Assembly: GCA_000158155.1 (NCBI GenBank)
Contig: DS999408.1
Span: 70,271-134,270, forward strand
Direction of reading: 5' to 3'
Length of the DNA stretch: 64,000 nt
Source: a gamma proteobacterium NOR5-3
Lineage (GTDB): Bacteria; Pseudomonadota; Gammaproteobacteria; Pseudomonadales; Halieaceae
The notes beneath the pieces were generated by a model, which searched no databases, had not been told where the DNA came from, and saw nothing but the letters and a program-made list of their open reading frames with translations. Every line of letters begins with the position of its first letter. The stretch's first letter is position 1. The position numbers were made by a program, and so were the translations under genes. Below are positions 54,493-63,701 of this stretch, one piece after another.

Positions 54493-56454
54493 TCAGTTGC
54501 TGTGCAGGTTAGCAACAGCTGCTGGGGTTTGTGGTGAAGCACTTGCGGACGATAAACCCGCTGCAATTATTGGCTCTGAATATGCACCCACGTATTCCCG
54601 CAAATTGGACTGCTCTCCATGCTCCACAAACTCGTCTGGAATGCCGAAGTGCTTAATAGGGCGATGAATGCCGTGGCTTGCAAGTAACTCCGAAACCGCA
54701 GACCCGGCCCCCCCAGCTATCGCGTTCTCCTCCAGCGTGATCAAAAGATCATGGCTCTCAGCCAGCTCAAGTATCAGCTCTTCATCCAGGGGTTTAACCC
54801 ACCGCATGTCTACGACCGTTGCGTCCAGTTCTTCTCCGGCCTTCATGGCTTCCGAGAAAAGCGCGCCAAAATTGAGGATTGCCACGTCATTGCCCGGACG
54901 CACGAGGACCGCCTTGCCGATGGGGAGTTCGGTCATGGTCTCTTCGATCATGGAGCCGGGCCCGGTACCCCGGGGATAGCGAATTGCAGCTGGGCCGGGA
55001 TGTCGGTAGGCCGTGTACAGCATCTGGCGACACTCGTTTTCGTCCGACGGCGCGCCAATCACCATGTTTGGAATGCAGCGTAGATAGCTGATATCGAAAG
55101 CCCCGTGGTGAGTTGGTCCGTCCTGGCCTACCAGTCCGGCGCGATCAATGGCAAAGGTCACGTCGAGCTTCTGAAGTGCGACATCGTGCACGAGCTGGTC
55201 ATAGGCTCGCTGTAAAAATGTTGAGTAGATGGCGACTACCGGTTTTGCGCCCTCACAGGCCATGCCAGCGGCGAGCGTCACAGCGTGTTGTTCGGCAATG
55301 GCCACATCAAAGAATCGGTCTGGATACTGCGCGGCGTAGGCTACCATTCCCGAGCCCTCGCACATGGCCGGGGTAATTGCCATTAATCTGTCGTCTACAG
55401 CGGCCATATCACACAGCCACTGCCCGAAAACGTCCTGGTACTTGACCTTTTTGAGTGTGGGAACAGGAGGCGGAGGCGGGGCCTGGCCCTCTTCCAGCGT
55501 GGGCTTGATCTCAAGTTTATTAATGGCATGGAAGCCGATGGGGTCCGCTTCTGCCGGCGAGTAGCCCTTACCTTTCATGGTCAGGACATGCAGAAACTGC
55601 GGGCCTTTGAGATCGCGCATATTCTCGAGTGTCTGAACCAGCTGTGGCAGGTCATGACCGTCGACAGGGCCAATATAATGCCAGCCGAGTTCCTCAAAGA
55701 GAGTACCCGGCGCGACCATGCCCTTCATATGCTCTTCGGTGCGCTTCGCAAGGTCCCAGGCGGGTTTGATTTTCTTAAGTGCACGCTTGCCGCCTTCGCG
55801 CATGCTGATATAGGTTTTGCTGGCCCAGATCTTGGCAAAGTACTTGGCCAGGCCGCCGGTGTTGCGACCTATGGACATCTGGTTGTCGTTCAAAATCACC
55901 AGCATGTTGGGACGAACGTCACCGGCATGCGCCAGCGCCTCAAAAGCCATGCCGCCGGTGATAGCACCATCGCCAATAACCGCCACCACGCGCCGGGGAT
56001 CGTTTTCGCGAGCCGCCGCCAGGGCCATACCCATGGCCGCAGAAATACTGGTTGAGGAATGACCTACGCCAAAGGTGTCGTAATCACTCTCGCTGCGCTT
56101 GGGGAAGCCGGCCAGCCCTCCGGCCTGACGTATGGTGTGCATGCGCTGCATACGCCCGGTAAGAATTTTGTGAGGATAAGCCTGATGGCCTACATCCCAG
56201 ACAATGCGGTCTCGCGGCGTATCGAAGACACGATGCAGCGCGATGGTTAACTCAACCACACCAAGACCAGCACCGAAGTGCCCCCCGGACTGCCCGGCGC
56301 TAAACAAAAGGTACGAGCGCAGCTCGTCGGGAAGTGCCTGCAATTCGTCTTCAGTAAGCTCGGATAGATTCAAGCCCTGATCAATCTTATCGAGTGCAGG
56401 GGTGGAGGGGCGCGCTGTGGGCAATTCATCAAACATCGCGAAATTGTAGCTCAA
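54493..56454 (-). CDS. dxs: 1-deoxy-D-xylulose-5-phosphate synthase
   Basis: The 653-residue enzyme has the thiamine diphosphate motif ([16 protein letters not shown] to [14 protein letters not shown]) and transketolase blocks: [25 protein letters not shown] and [15 protein letters not shown]. It condenses pyruvate and glyceraldehyde 3-phosphate to start the MEP isoprenoid pathway. In transcription order it precedes xseB and ispA, the reverse of the common xseB-ispA-dxs layout. Confidence 0.96.
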   Translation of the reverse strand: MSYNFAMFDELPTARPSTPALDKIDQGLNLSELTEDELQALPDELRSYLLFSAGQSGGHFGAGLGVVELTIALHRVFDTPRDRIVWDVGHQAYPHKILTGRMQRMHTIRQAGGLAGFPKRSESDYDTFGVGHSSTSISAAMGMALAAARENDPRRVVAVIGDGAITGGMAFEALAHAGDVRPNMLVILNDNQMSIGRNTGGLAKYFAKIWASKTYISMREGGKRALKKIKPAWDLAKRTEEHMKGMVAPGTLFEELGWHYIGPVDGHDLPQLVQTLENMRDLKGPQFLHVLTMKGKGYSPAEADPIGFHAINKLEIKPTLEEGQAPPPPPVPTLKKVKYQDVFGQWLCDMAAVDDRLMAITPAMCEGSGMVAYAAQYPDRFFDVAIAEQHAVTLAAGMACEGAKPVVAIYSTFLQRAYDQLVHDVALQKLDVTFAIDRAGLVGQDGPTHHGAFDISYLRCIPNMVIGAPSDENECRQMLYTAYRHPGPAAIRYPRGTGPGSMIEETMTELPIGKAVLVRPGNDVAILNFGALFSEAMKAGEELDATVVDMRWVKPLDEELILELAESHDLLITLEENAIAGGAGSAVSELLASHGIHRPIKHFGIPDEFVEHGEQSNLREYVGAYSEPIIAAGLSSASASPQTPAAVANLHSN

Positions 56455-56472
56455 ATTGCGCGGTGTTGGTGG

Positions 56473-57216
56473 CTATTGTGGGGCAGTATTTGGTTGGCTC
56501 AGTTCTCGACGTGTTTTGATCTCAGTAGCCAGAAGCAGCGATATGCGCTCGTACCCGCTGGGGCTCAGATTGATACCATCACCGCGGTAATAAGCGGGGT
56601 TCGGGGTTCCATCCAGTTTGCTAAGCATAGGATTAGGGTCGATGATTGTCAGATCCGGGAGCTCTGCGACGAGCAGCTCTATGGACCTACCAATCTTTGC
56701 AATGCGCTCCTGGTCGTCCGGGTGCAGGGGCATTTGTACAGGAGCGATTACATAGCGCCAGCTGCTGGACCCGTACTCCTCGTCGAGATCAAGAAGCGTA
56801 CGGAGGCTGTCCTTGAAGTCTTCCGGTGTCTTTTCATCCCGCAAATGGAGGTCCGCATACCCGGGAAAAACGACAAGGATGTCCGGACGGTAAAAGGCGG
56901 CTAAACGATCAAAGTGATGCGCCAGGTCTTCCAAAGTGGCATCGCCTAAAGGTCGCATAAGCGTCTCCCTGGGGAGCAGGCTCGCGGGAAGGTCTTTCCA
57001 GAGTCGAACGCGATGTCCGCCTATAACGACTACCGGTTCTTTGGGTATCACTGCGTTCAGATCGGCAGTAATCAAAGCGGCGATCTCTCCATCCCAGGCC
57101 TCTGGAGACGGATCCAGGTAAGTGCTGAGGTCCCGGGAAACGATGAGTGCCAGATGAATAAGGGGTATGCAGAGCAACAGCCCCGCCAGCGTTCGCAGTG
57201 TTTTCCATTGATACAT
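56473..57216 (-). CDS. membrane-anchored protein with SGNH-hydrolase-like region
   Basis: ATG 57216 gives 247 residues. One N-terminal membrane segment (about residues 8-26, LAGLLLCIPLIHLALI) leads to a periplasmic domain. Blocks VVVIGGHRVRLWKDLP, PDILVVFPGYADLHL and YYRGDGINLSPSGYERI are reminiscent of SGNH/GDSL hydrolases. The expected catalytic Ser and the Asp-x-x-His of block V are not clear (DGINLSPSGY lacks the His). It may therefore be a non-catalytic relative. It precedes dxs by 18 bp. Confidence 0.6.
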   Translation of the reverse strand: MYQWKTLRTLAGLLLCIPLIHLALIVSRDLSTYLDPSPEAWDGEIAALITADLNAVIPKEPVVVIGGHRVRLWKDLPASLLPRETLMRPLGDATLEDLAHHFDRLAAFYRPDILVVFPGYADLHLRDEKTPEDFKDSLRTLLDLDEEYGSSSWRYVIAPVQMPLHPDDQERIAKIGRSIELLVAELPDLTIIDPNPMLSKLDGTPNPAYYRGDGINLSPSGYERISLLLATEIKTRRELSQPNTAPQ

Positions 57217-57356
57217 GGCGTATCCCCTATCTTCGAGGCACAGTGTGTCCCAGCCCGGGGCGCCCGGCAATGACCCATACGCGACCCTGTGATGAGGGTC
57301 TCACCCCGTGAAGAGATGCTTACCGGTGGGGCGCTGCTACGTGTAAACTTTTGCCC

Positions 57357-58556
57357 ATGATCTATTTACGCAACATCCCGGAAGGAGAGCTTTTCTCCGC
57401 CCAGCTTGAACTGCTTATGCAGCACGGGCGTGTGGCGTCGATGGTGGCCAATCTCATTGGGGTAATAGCGGTTATGGGTTTGCTATGGCCTTACTTTGAT
57501 CCGGATCACCTTTTACTGTGGGGTTTCTGCCTCTTGATCCTTCTGCTCCTTAGATCATTGCATATGAGCAGTGCGCTCGCGGACCGGCGCTACCTGAGTC
57601 GACCGCAGAAGTTGTTCTGGCAGCTGGTGTTTGGTTCGGCGCTGACCGGATTGGTGTGGTCCGGGACCTTCATCCTGGTGAGTCCCTATCTTCCGGTGAC
57701 TTTGCAGTACCTGCTGTTGCTGATAGTGGTCTTTATTGCTGCAATCTCTCTGGCGGTAATGGTCGTGATCAGAGAGTATTTTCTGGCATTCACTTTTTCC
57801 GCGCTTTGGCCCATAGCCTGGTGGAGTCTCGCTCATTTCTGGGACCAACCTTACAACCTGCTTTTGGGCTTGCTTCTTCTGGCACTGACAGGGCTGCTGA
57901 CCGCAGCGAGTAACGGTATTCACGATACCTTCCGACGTATGCTCAGCTTGAACTGGCAGCAAGAAGCCATGGCGAGGGAGCTTGGTCAAATCACTAACTC
58001 TTTACGCGATCGAAATCTTCAGCTGCAGGAGGCTCGGCGTCAGTTGACAGACCTGGCCAACATTGACGAACTCACCGGCCTGGGAAATCGCCGTCTGATT
58101 AACCAAACCTTGCGGGAAGAGGTTAACCGTGCGCGACGCTCTCATGGATGGCTATCGGTTATTCTCATCGATGTCGACTTTTTCAAGAAGTACAACGATA
58201 CCTATGGCCACCCCGCGGGTGATGAGGTGCTGCGTCGCATCGGAGACATAATGCAGCGTGCAACGGCCCGAGCAGGTGAGGTGGCAGGACGCTATGGTGG
58301 AGAGGAATTTATTCTGGTTTTACCGGGCGCGCGGGCGCCGGAGGCTCTCAAGACCGCAGAGCGCCTAAAGCTATTGGTACATGAAGAGAACATCCCTCAT
58401 GGCGCGTCCGAGGTGTCGGATCGCATCAGCATATCCCAGGGAGTTCTTTCTATTATGCCGGACGAGGAGGTTGATCCCGGGGTATTGGTGGACCGCGCAG
58501 ATGCTGCTCTGTATGAGGCAAAACGAGAAGGGCGCAACAAGATTGCCGTGGTGTGA
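57357..58556 (+). CDS. membrane diguanylate cyclase (GGDEF domain)
   Basis: ATG 57357 gives 399 residues. About six membrane helices fill residues 25-185, followed by a coiled linker and a GGDEF domain from DELTGLGNRRLINQTL. The signature is GGEEF at residues 314-318, so cyclase activity is expected. The inhibitory I-site position reads Arg305-x-x-Glu308 (RAGE) rather than RxxD, so product inhibition may be weak. DVDFFKKYNDTYGHPAGDEVL is the substrate block. It precedes a glycosyltransferase by 3 bp, suggesting co-expression. Confidence 0.92.
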   Translation: MIYLRNIPEGELFSAQLELLMQHGRVASMVANLIGVIAVMGLLWPYFDPDHLLLWGFCLLILLLLRSLHMSSALADRRYLSRPQKLFWQLVFGSALTGLVWSGTFILVSPYLPVTLQYLLLLIVVFIAAISLAVMVVIREYFLAFTFSALWPIAWWSLAHFWDQPYNLLLGLLLLALTGLLTAASNGIHDTFRRMLSLNWQQEAMARELGQITNSLRDRNLQLQEARRQLTDLANIDELTGLGNRRLINQTLREEVNRARRSHGWLSVILIDVDFFKKYNDTYGHPAGDEVLRRIGDIMQRATARAGEVAGRYGGEEFILVLPGARAPEALKTAERLKLLVHEENIPHGASEVSDRISISQGVLSIMPDEEVDPGVLVDRADAALYEAKREGRNKIAVV

Positions 58557-58559
58557 TGT

Positions 58560-59699
58560 GTGAAAGAATCACGCGCTATGCCTCAACGCCTCGCGGTGTT
58601 TGGCGCTTACAGCGATCACGACCTTTATCAGCGAAACCGAATACTGGTAAACCTCCTCACAGAGCTCAGTGACGAAACAGTACATATTCGCCCGCAAGCA
58701 CGCTCGGCTGGTCATGGATTTTCTTCAGGCAAGACGCTTTTCCCACGCATTGGAAAACTTTTGCGAGACGTAGGGTCCCTGTGGTCTCAGCGCGCCCTGT
58801 TAAAAGACTGCGACACGATATTTGTTCCTTATCCGGCTTATATCGACATTCTTGTACTGTGGATCTGCGGTCAGACACGACATAAGCGCGTAATAGCCGA
58901 CGCCTTTTTAGAGCTGCACAGCACGGTGGTCGAAGACCGCAAACTGATTCCCGAGAAATCCGTGCGGGCCTATTTGCTGACAGCGTTTCAGCGTTTCACA
59001 TTGGGGAAAGCGGATATCGTACTCATCGATACGGCGGAGCAGGCGGCGCTGTTGAGGCGGTTTCTGGCAGGCACCGCTGCTCGGGTGGTCGATGTACCAG
59101 TGGGTATTGATGAGCGGCTCTGGCCTCGGTTGTCCCCACACCGATACACCAATTCCCTCGAAGTGGTTTTTTGGGGAACTTTTATTCCGCTGCATGGGGT
59201 GGATCTGATTGTTGAGGCCGTGAGAATTCTCCAGCTTCAGAATTTTCCAGTAAATCTCACCTTGATCGGCGACGGTCAGACTGCTGATACGGTCGCGGCT
59301 CAGTTGTTGTTGCAGCCTTTGGCAGGCTTGACCTGGTACCGTGATCTGCTGGATGTAGCAAAGATCGTCGACGTGGCTCGTGGCTCAGATGTTGTTTTGG
59401 GTGTCTTTTCCAAATCTAGAAAGGCGGGCGATGTCGTACCGTACAAAGTTCATCAGTCGTTGGCTCTGAATCGACCCTTGGTGACCCGCAAGGCAACTCC
59501 CGTGTCTCGGATTGCTGATCAAACTAAGGGGCTATATTTGGTGCCGCCGGGCGACTCTGTTGCACTTGCAAACGCCCTTAGAGAGATCGCCGATAGATTG
59601 AAGATGGGCTGGAATGCGAGTACGCGAGACATCTACGAAGAGCACTTCGCTAATTCCGTGATCGCCGCGCGTATTAAAGTAGAGCTTGCTCGTCAATGA
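58560..59699 (+). CDS. glycosyltransferase, GT4-like
   Basis: GTG 58560 gives 379 residues; ATG 58578 is the alternative, and neither has a good ribosome site. The GT-B fold is indicated by two Rossmann halves: TIFVPYPAYIDILVLW in the first and VVFWGTFIPLHGVDLIVEAV, LTLIGDGQTADTV, and VPYKVHQSLALNRPLVT in the second. The second half includes the nucleotide-binding E/K-x7-E-like region. Acceptor and donor are unknown. It overlaps the GT2 gene by 4 bp. Confidence 0.82.
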   Translation: MKESRAMPQRLAVFGAYSDHDLYQRNRILVNLLTELSDETVHIRPQARSAGHGFSSGKTLFPRIGKLLRDVGSLWSQRALLKDCDTIFVPYPAYIDILVLWICGQTRHKRVIADAFLELHSTVVEDRKLIPEKSVRAYLLTAFQRFTLGKADIVLIDTAEQAALLRRFLAGTAARVVDVPVGIDERLWPRLSPHRYTNSLEVVFWGTFIPLHGVDLIVEAVRILQLQNFPVNLTLIGDGQTADTVAAQLLLQPLAGLTWYRDLLDVAKIVDVARGSDVVLGVFSKSRKAGDVVPYKVHQSLALNRPLVTRKATPVSRIADQTKGLYLVPPGDSVALANALREIADRLKMGWNASTRDIYEEHFANSVIAARIKVELARQ

Positions 59700-60610
59700 C
59701 CGGATCCCGGCAATTTGTAGTTCTATTGTGTGCGCATAATGGCGGAGAGTTTATCTCAGAGCAGCTCTCTTCATTAAGTGATCAGACTCGTGCGCCAGAC
59801 TTCGTGGAGATTCACGACTGGGGTAGCACAGACGATACGGTCCCGAGAATAACCCGTTTGATAGAGGAGAGACACCTCAGTACTTTTCGGCTCACAGCGC
59901 ACGACTCCACGCCTGGCGCGGCACAAAGTTTTATTGCTGCTTCCAAGGAGGCATTGCAGAGCAATCCAACAGCATCACACTTTATGTTCTGCGATCAGGA
60001 CGATGTATGGGATTCGAGGCGTATTGATTGCTACGACAGGGCTTTGAATGACAGCGAAAGCGAAGTTCATCTTCTTTTTAGTGATGCCAGAGTAGTCGAC
60101 GAGCGAAGGCGACTGATTCATGCATCTTTTTATAATCACCGTTGGTCGCCATTTTGTTTTCCTGTTGATCTCGATAGTTCTGACGTTGCTCTGGTTAATC
60201 CCGCGTTGGGATTCACTATGTGTTTGTCGCGCCACTTGCTCGAATTACTGGTGCTCAATGCCAATGCGCCCTGGCAAATGCATGACTGGGGTGCGGTGAT
60301 TCTGTGCAGGGTTTACAGCCTTGATTCGCTCTTTATTCCAGAAGTGTTGGCTGATTATCGTCAGCATCAGAGCAATCTGAGGGGCGCACCCTCTTTGAAC
60401 GGGATCACCGAGCGAGCGGCGCGGCTTGGAGAGCGCATGGGCCAACTCAATGCCTTGAACCTCTGGGAGTCCGAGTTGAAGGATTCTGGCAATGATCCGG
60501 TCTGCCAGCTCCCTAATGGTAGGTGGGCGGCCATCAGAGCCGTGCTTCAATCTAAAAACCTTAGGCTATGGTACCGAGTGGTTTTGTCCGGCATTCTGTT
60601 GGCGAGTTGA
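59696..60610 (+). CDS. glycosyltransferase family 2 (rhamnosyltransferase-like)
   Basis: The 304-residue GT-A enzyme has VVLLCAHNGGEFISEQLSSL, then IHDWGSTDDTVPRI (a variant of the usual DDGSTD), the metal site MFCDQDDVWDSRRI and the acceptor-side MHDWGAVIL. The DQDDVW and HDW pair is common among rhamnosyltransferase-like GT2 enzymes. It starts in the ATGA overlap of the GT4 gene. It probably extends the same glycan. Confidence 0.87.
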   Translation: MTGSRQFVVLLCAHNGGEFISEQLSSLSDQTRAPDFVEIHDWGSTDDTVPRITRLIEERHLSTFRLTAHDSTPGAAQSFIAASKEALQSNPTASHFMFCDQDDVWDSRRIDCYDRALNDSESEVHLLFSDARVVDERRRLIHASFYNHRWSPFCFPVDLDSSDVALVNPALGFTMCLSRHLLELLVLNANAPWQMHDWGAVILCRVYSLDSLFIPEVLADYRQHQSNLRGAPSLNGITERAARLGERMGQLNALNLWESELKDSGNDPVCQLPNGRWAAIRAVLQSKNLRLWYRVVLSGILLAS

Positions 60611-60629
60611 AAGCTAGAACGGGCCATAA

Positions 60630-61403
60630 ATGATTAGCTTTGAAGCGTTGAACACTGAGTCGGGTGACCTGGGCAGGGCTTATCAGGACGCGCAGCCTTA
60701 TCCACATGTGATTATCGACGCCGCGTGCGATGCTGATCGACTTCGTGCGTCTATTCCGGCGGTTTTGGAGCGACTGAGTCACGGTGCCGACTCCAGCGGT
60801 GACTTGATTTTTGCTAAGAATAAGTTTGTAGACTCCGAGTTTGCGGCGGTCACTACTGACCTTTCAGAGCTACGAGACGACCTGCTTTCCAAGCGGTTTG
60901 CCGTTTGGTTGAGCAGGCTCGTTGGAGAGGAGGTTTTTGTGGATCCGGCGTTCTATGGTGGCGGATTGCACGCGGGAGGTGCTGGCAGTTTTCTTGATAT
61001 GCACACAGACTTTAGTTTTCACCCTCAACATTTGAATTGGCGTCGAAGGCTCAATATCTTGCTATATCTAAATGATGACTGGTTGCCAATGCATGGTGGT
61101 GAGCTTCTCTTGCAAGATATCAAGGACGAAGGGATGGAGCCTAAGCAGGTGGCCCCCATTTTCAATCGCTTAGTTGTCATGGAGACTGGCAGTCAGACGC
61201 TGCACGGTTACGACCCTATTTCCTTCCCCGAGGGGCACTATCGGATGTCTATAGCAGCATATGCTTACTCTTTGGAGGATCAAGAGTGCGCAAGTCCCCA
61301 AAGCACCGTTTGGTACCCACGAAAAGGCGGCGTAGTTAAGCGTTTAGCGGGAAAGTGGATACCGAGGATGATCGCCGCTTTTCGCAGCATTGGCCGTCGA
61401 TGA
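60630..61403 (+). CDS. 2-oxoglutarate/Fe(II)-dependent oxygenase
   Basis: The 257-residue protein carries the facial triad of this superfamily: His125 and Asp127 (FLDMHTDFSFHP) and His192 (SQTLHGYDP). An Arg about 15 residues later in GHYRMSIAAYAYS binds 2-oxoglutarate. LNILLYLNDDW and GGELLLQD fit prolyl-4-hydroxylase-type folds. Such enzymes hydroxylate proteins or small molecules. Lying 19 bp after two glycosyltransferases, it may hydroxylate a glycan, lipid or glycosylated peptide; the substrate is not known. Confidence 0.85.
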   Translation: MISFEALNTESGDLGRAYQDAQPYPHVIIDAACDADRLRASIPAVLERLSHGADSSGDLIFAKNKFVDSEFAAVTTDLSELRDDLLSKRFAVWLSRLVGEEVFVDPAFYGGGLHAGGAGSFLDMHTDFSFHPQHLNWRRRLNILLYLNDDWLPMHGGELLLQDIKDEGMEPKQVAPIFNRLVVMETGSQTLHGYDPISFPEGHYRMSIAAYAYSLEDQECASPQSTVWYPRKGGVVKRLAGKWIPRMIAAFRSIGRR

Positions 61404-61404
61404 T

Positions 61405-61806
61405 TCAATTATCATTTAAATTCTGAAACCGGTGAATCTGCCGCCGGGCTCTTTTATCGGGTCTCTTGGCGGGGCGTCCGATCGTGCCTCCGGCCAGCTT
61501 TCTTGCCTGGGCTGACTGCTCGCGGCGAGCGATGCTTTCCTCTGTCTCCAGGTAAAGTGCCTGGGCCTCGGGCGCTCCGCGCCGTTGGTCACTGAGTGCC
61601 AGTACGACAATGTCACGCTCGTCCCAGCCTTGGCGGATGCGAAGTTGATCTCCGGCACAGATTTCGCGCGAGACCTTGACTCGCTGCCCCTCCAGCTGCA
61701 CCTTGCCGCCTTCGATAGCCGCTTTGGCCAGGCTTCGGGTCTTGAAAAAGCGGGCTGCCCAGAGCCATTTATCGACCCGCAGTTTCTCTATGGACGTCTC
61801 GCTCAT
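61405..61806 (-). CDS. hslR: ribosome-associated heat shock protein 15 (S4 domain)
   Basis: The 133-residue protein starts with an S4 RNA-binding domain (LRVDKWLWAARFFKTRSLA, then EGGKVQLEGQRVKVSREI) and ends in a basic tail (GRPAKRPDKRARRQIHRF). This is Hsp15, which rescues stalled 50S-nascent chain complexes in enterobacteria. It follows yrfG by a 4-bp overlap, the usual pairing. Confidence 0.95.
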   Translation of the reverse strand: MSETSIEKLRVDKWLWAARFFKTRSLAKAAIEGGKVQLEGQRVKVSREICAGDQLRIRQGWDERDIVVLALSDQRRGAPEAQALYLETEESIARREQSAQARKLAGGTIGRPAKRPDKRARRQIHRFQNLNDN

Positions 61807-62465
61807 GGAAGCGCCGAGGGCATGATTTCGTCAAAGTGATGGATACCCGGAAAGCGGGTATCCATGCGCTTTTGTTGGGAGCTGTCAGGTTGCAACAGTG
61901 TGAGCAAATGCCGTATGCCGTAGATTTGAGCCGCGTCCAGCACCGACTCTGTGTCATCGATAAACAGTGTTGTCTGTGGGTCGAAGGGGTGAAGCTGCTG
62001 AAGCCGCTCCCAAAATACCTGCTGTTCCTTCGGAGCTTCGAGATCGTGCGACACCACAATATGATCGAACCAGTCCGTGATATCGACCTCGGCCATTTTG
62101 ATATTGAGGGTCTCCCGATGCGCATTGGTAACCAGAAGTACTTCCAGCGGCTGGGTGCGCAGCCAGCGCAGAAACTCCAGAGAGTAGGGCCGCATGCGAA
62201 TCATATGCTTGATCTCCCGCTTGAGTCGCGGGATGTCCATATCCAGTGCCTTGGACCAGTGGTCCAGACAGTACCAGGGTAAGGAGCCGCGAACTGAGCT
62301 AAAGCTGTCCTGAAGGTGGGTCATGGCCTCGGCTTCGGGGATGCCTCGGGTTTGGGCATAGGCGCGCGGAAGATACTCCATCCAGAAATGGTTATCGTAA
62401 TGGAGGTCCAGCAGGGTGCCGTCCATGTCCAGAAGCACCGTGCGAATGTTAGGCCAGTCAATCAT
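61803..62465 (-). CDS. yrfG: HAD-family GMP/IMP nucleotidase YrfG-like
   Basis: The 220-residue HAD phosphatase has motif I LLDMDGTLLDLHYDNHFW, motif II LLVTNAHRETL and motif III/IV (EAPKEQQVFW, LFIDDTESVLDAA). The DLHYDNHFW segment is typical of YrfG. It hydrolyses purine 5'-nucleotides in E. coli. It is divergent from cysQ, with 23 bp between starts. Confidence 0.92.
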   Translation of the reverse strand: MIDWPNIRTVLLDMDGTLLDLHYDNHFWMEYLPRAYAQTRGIPEAEAMTHLQDSFSSVRGSLPWYCLDHWSKALDMDIPRLKREIKHMIRMRPYSLEFLRWLRTQPLEVLLVTNAHRETLNIKMAEVDITDWFDHIVVSHDLEAPKEQQVFWERLQQLHPFDPQTTLFIDDTESVLDAAQIYGIRHLLTLLQPDSSQQKRMDTRFPGIHHFDEIMPSALP

Positions 62466-62488
62466 CGCTGGGTGCTATAGTAGCGCCT

Positions 62489-63343
62489 ATGCAATTCTCT
62501 GGGCACCCGTCATTGTCGCGGGACGAAATCTGGACGCTTCTGGACCTCTGTGAGAGCGCCTCCCAGAGCATACTTGCGTGCTATAACGATGAGACAAGCG
62601 CAGGCCTTTTGCGCAGCAAGGAAGATCGAACGCCGCTTACCAAGGCCGATCTCGCGTCACACAATATCCTCAGTAAAGGCCTGCTCAGCCTGAAACCCGA
62701 GCTGCCCTTGTTATCGGAAGAGTGCACTCCCGACGAAATAGCCGATCGACATCATTGGGATTCTTTCTGGATGGTGGATCCACTCGATGGCACCCGGGAG
62801 TTTTTGGACAGGACCGGCGAGTTCACTATCAATATTGCCTTGATCGAGTCTCAACGCCCGGTGCTGGGGCTAATTTATGAGCCACTGTCTCGGTCGGGTA
62901 GCCTGGGCATTGTGGGTGAGGGGGCCTGGCGGCTTTGTTGTGATTCCGGCACCTGGCGTGCGACGTCATTGAGCACGCGGGCGCTGCCGACCCGGCAGAT
63001 GGTGATCCTTGCGAGTCGGCGCCACAGTAATCCTCGTTTGGATAGCTGTCTGGAGTTTTTAAACGCCCGGCACGAACTATTGCGGCAAAACAGCGGTAGC
63101 GCATTGAAGTTCTGCGATTTGGCTGCTGGTCGAGGAGACTGCTATCCCCGCTTTTCTCCCTGTAGTGAGTGGGACGTCGCGGCGGGTGACGCTCTGGTGA
63201 CTGCGGCGGGGGGCATGATTCTTGGTCTTGACGGCGCGCCTTTGCGCTACAACGCCCGGGAAACGCTGCTCAGCCCGCATTTTGTGGCGGTAGGTGACAC
63301 AAGCACCCCGCTTTGGCAGGAGTTGTTGGCGTGCATGGCGTGA
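62489..63343 (+). CDS. cysQ: 3'(2'),5'-bisphosphate nucleotidase CysQ
   Basis: The 284-residue inositol-monophosphatase-fold enzyme has the two metal motifs: WMVDPLDGTREFLDRTGEF and SEWDVAAGDALVTAAGG (key WD-AAG), plus LPLLSEECTP. It removes 3'-phosphate from PAP formed in sulfate assimilation. The order yrfG-cysQ with divergent starts is a common arrangement. Confidence 0.94.
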   Translation: MQFSGHPSLSRDEIWTLLDLCESASQSILACYNDETSAGLLRSKEDRTPLTKADLASHNILSKGLLSLKPELPLLSEECTPDEIADRHHWDSFWMVDPLDGTREFLDRTGEFTINIALIESQRPVLGLIYEPLSRSGSLGIVGEGAWRLCCDSGTWRATSLSTRALPTRQMVILASRRHSNPRLDSCLEFLNARHELLRQNSGSALKFCDLAAGRGDCYPRFSPCSEWDVAAGDALVTAAGGMILGLDGAPLRYNARETLLSPHFVAVGDTSTPLWQELLACMA

Positions 63344-63428
63344 AGAACACGGGTCTTGTCTGCGGGCGAGGGCGCGGTTATCTTTCATGTTCTTCTGACA
63401 TTGTGACCGAAGGCGGGAAACCCAGTAC

Positions 63429-63674
63429 ATGAACTGGCCACCGGGCAAGGAACCAGGCGCTGACGCCGAAGCCGCAAACGAGGTTTTGACGCCTGCCATG
63501 CGACTTTTACAGCTGCAAACTCGGCACAGGGCGCTGGATACCCGCATTGCAGAAATGCAGATGTACCCCTATCAGAATCAGATACTGCTTCAGCGTTTGA
63601 AAAAAGAGAAGCTGCGGCTGAAGGACACCATCGCGCTGCTGAAAGACGATATGATTCCGGATCTCGACGCCTAG
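63429..63674 (+). CDS. DUF465/YdcH-family small protein
   Basis: The 81-residue protein is mostly helical and coiled-coil: LLQLQTRHRALDTRIAEM then LLQRLKKEKLRLKDTIALL (key HR-LD--I and LKK-KLRLKD). These are DUF465 marks. Function is not known. A 13-residue longer N-terminus than usual may mean a later start. It follows cysQ by 85 bp. Confidence 0.82.
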   Translation: MNWPPGKEPGADAEAANEVLTPAMRLLQLQTRHRALDTRIAEMQMYPYQNQILLQRLKKEKLRLKDTIALLKDDMIPDLDA

Positions 63675-63701
63675 GGCGTCTATGGAGTCGGCTGTTCAGT
63701 C

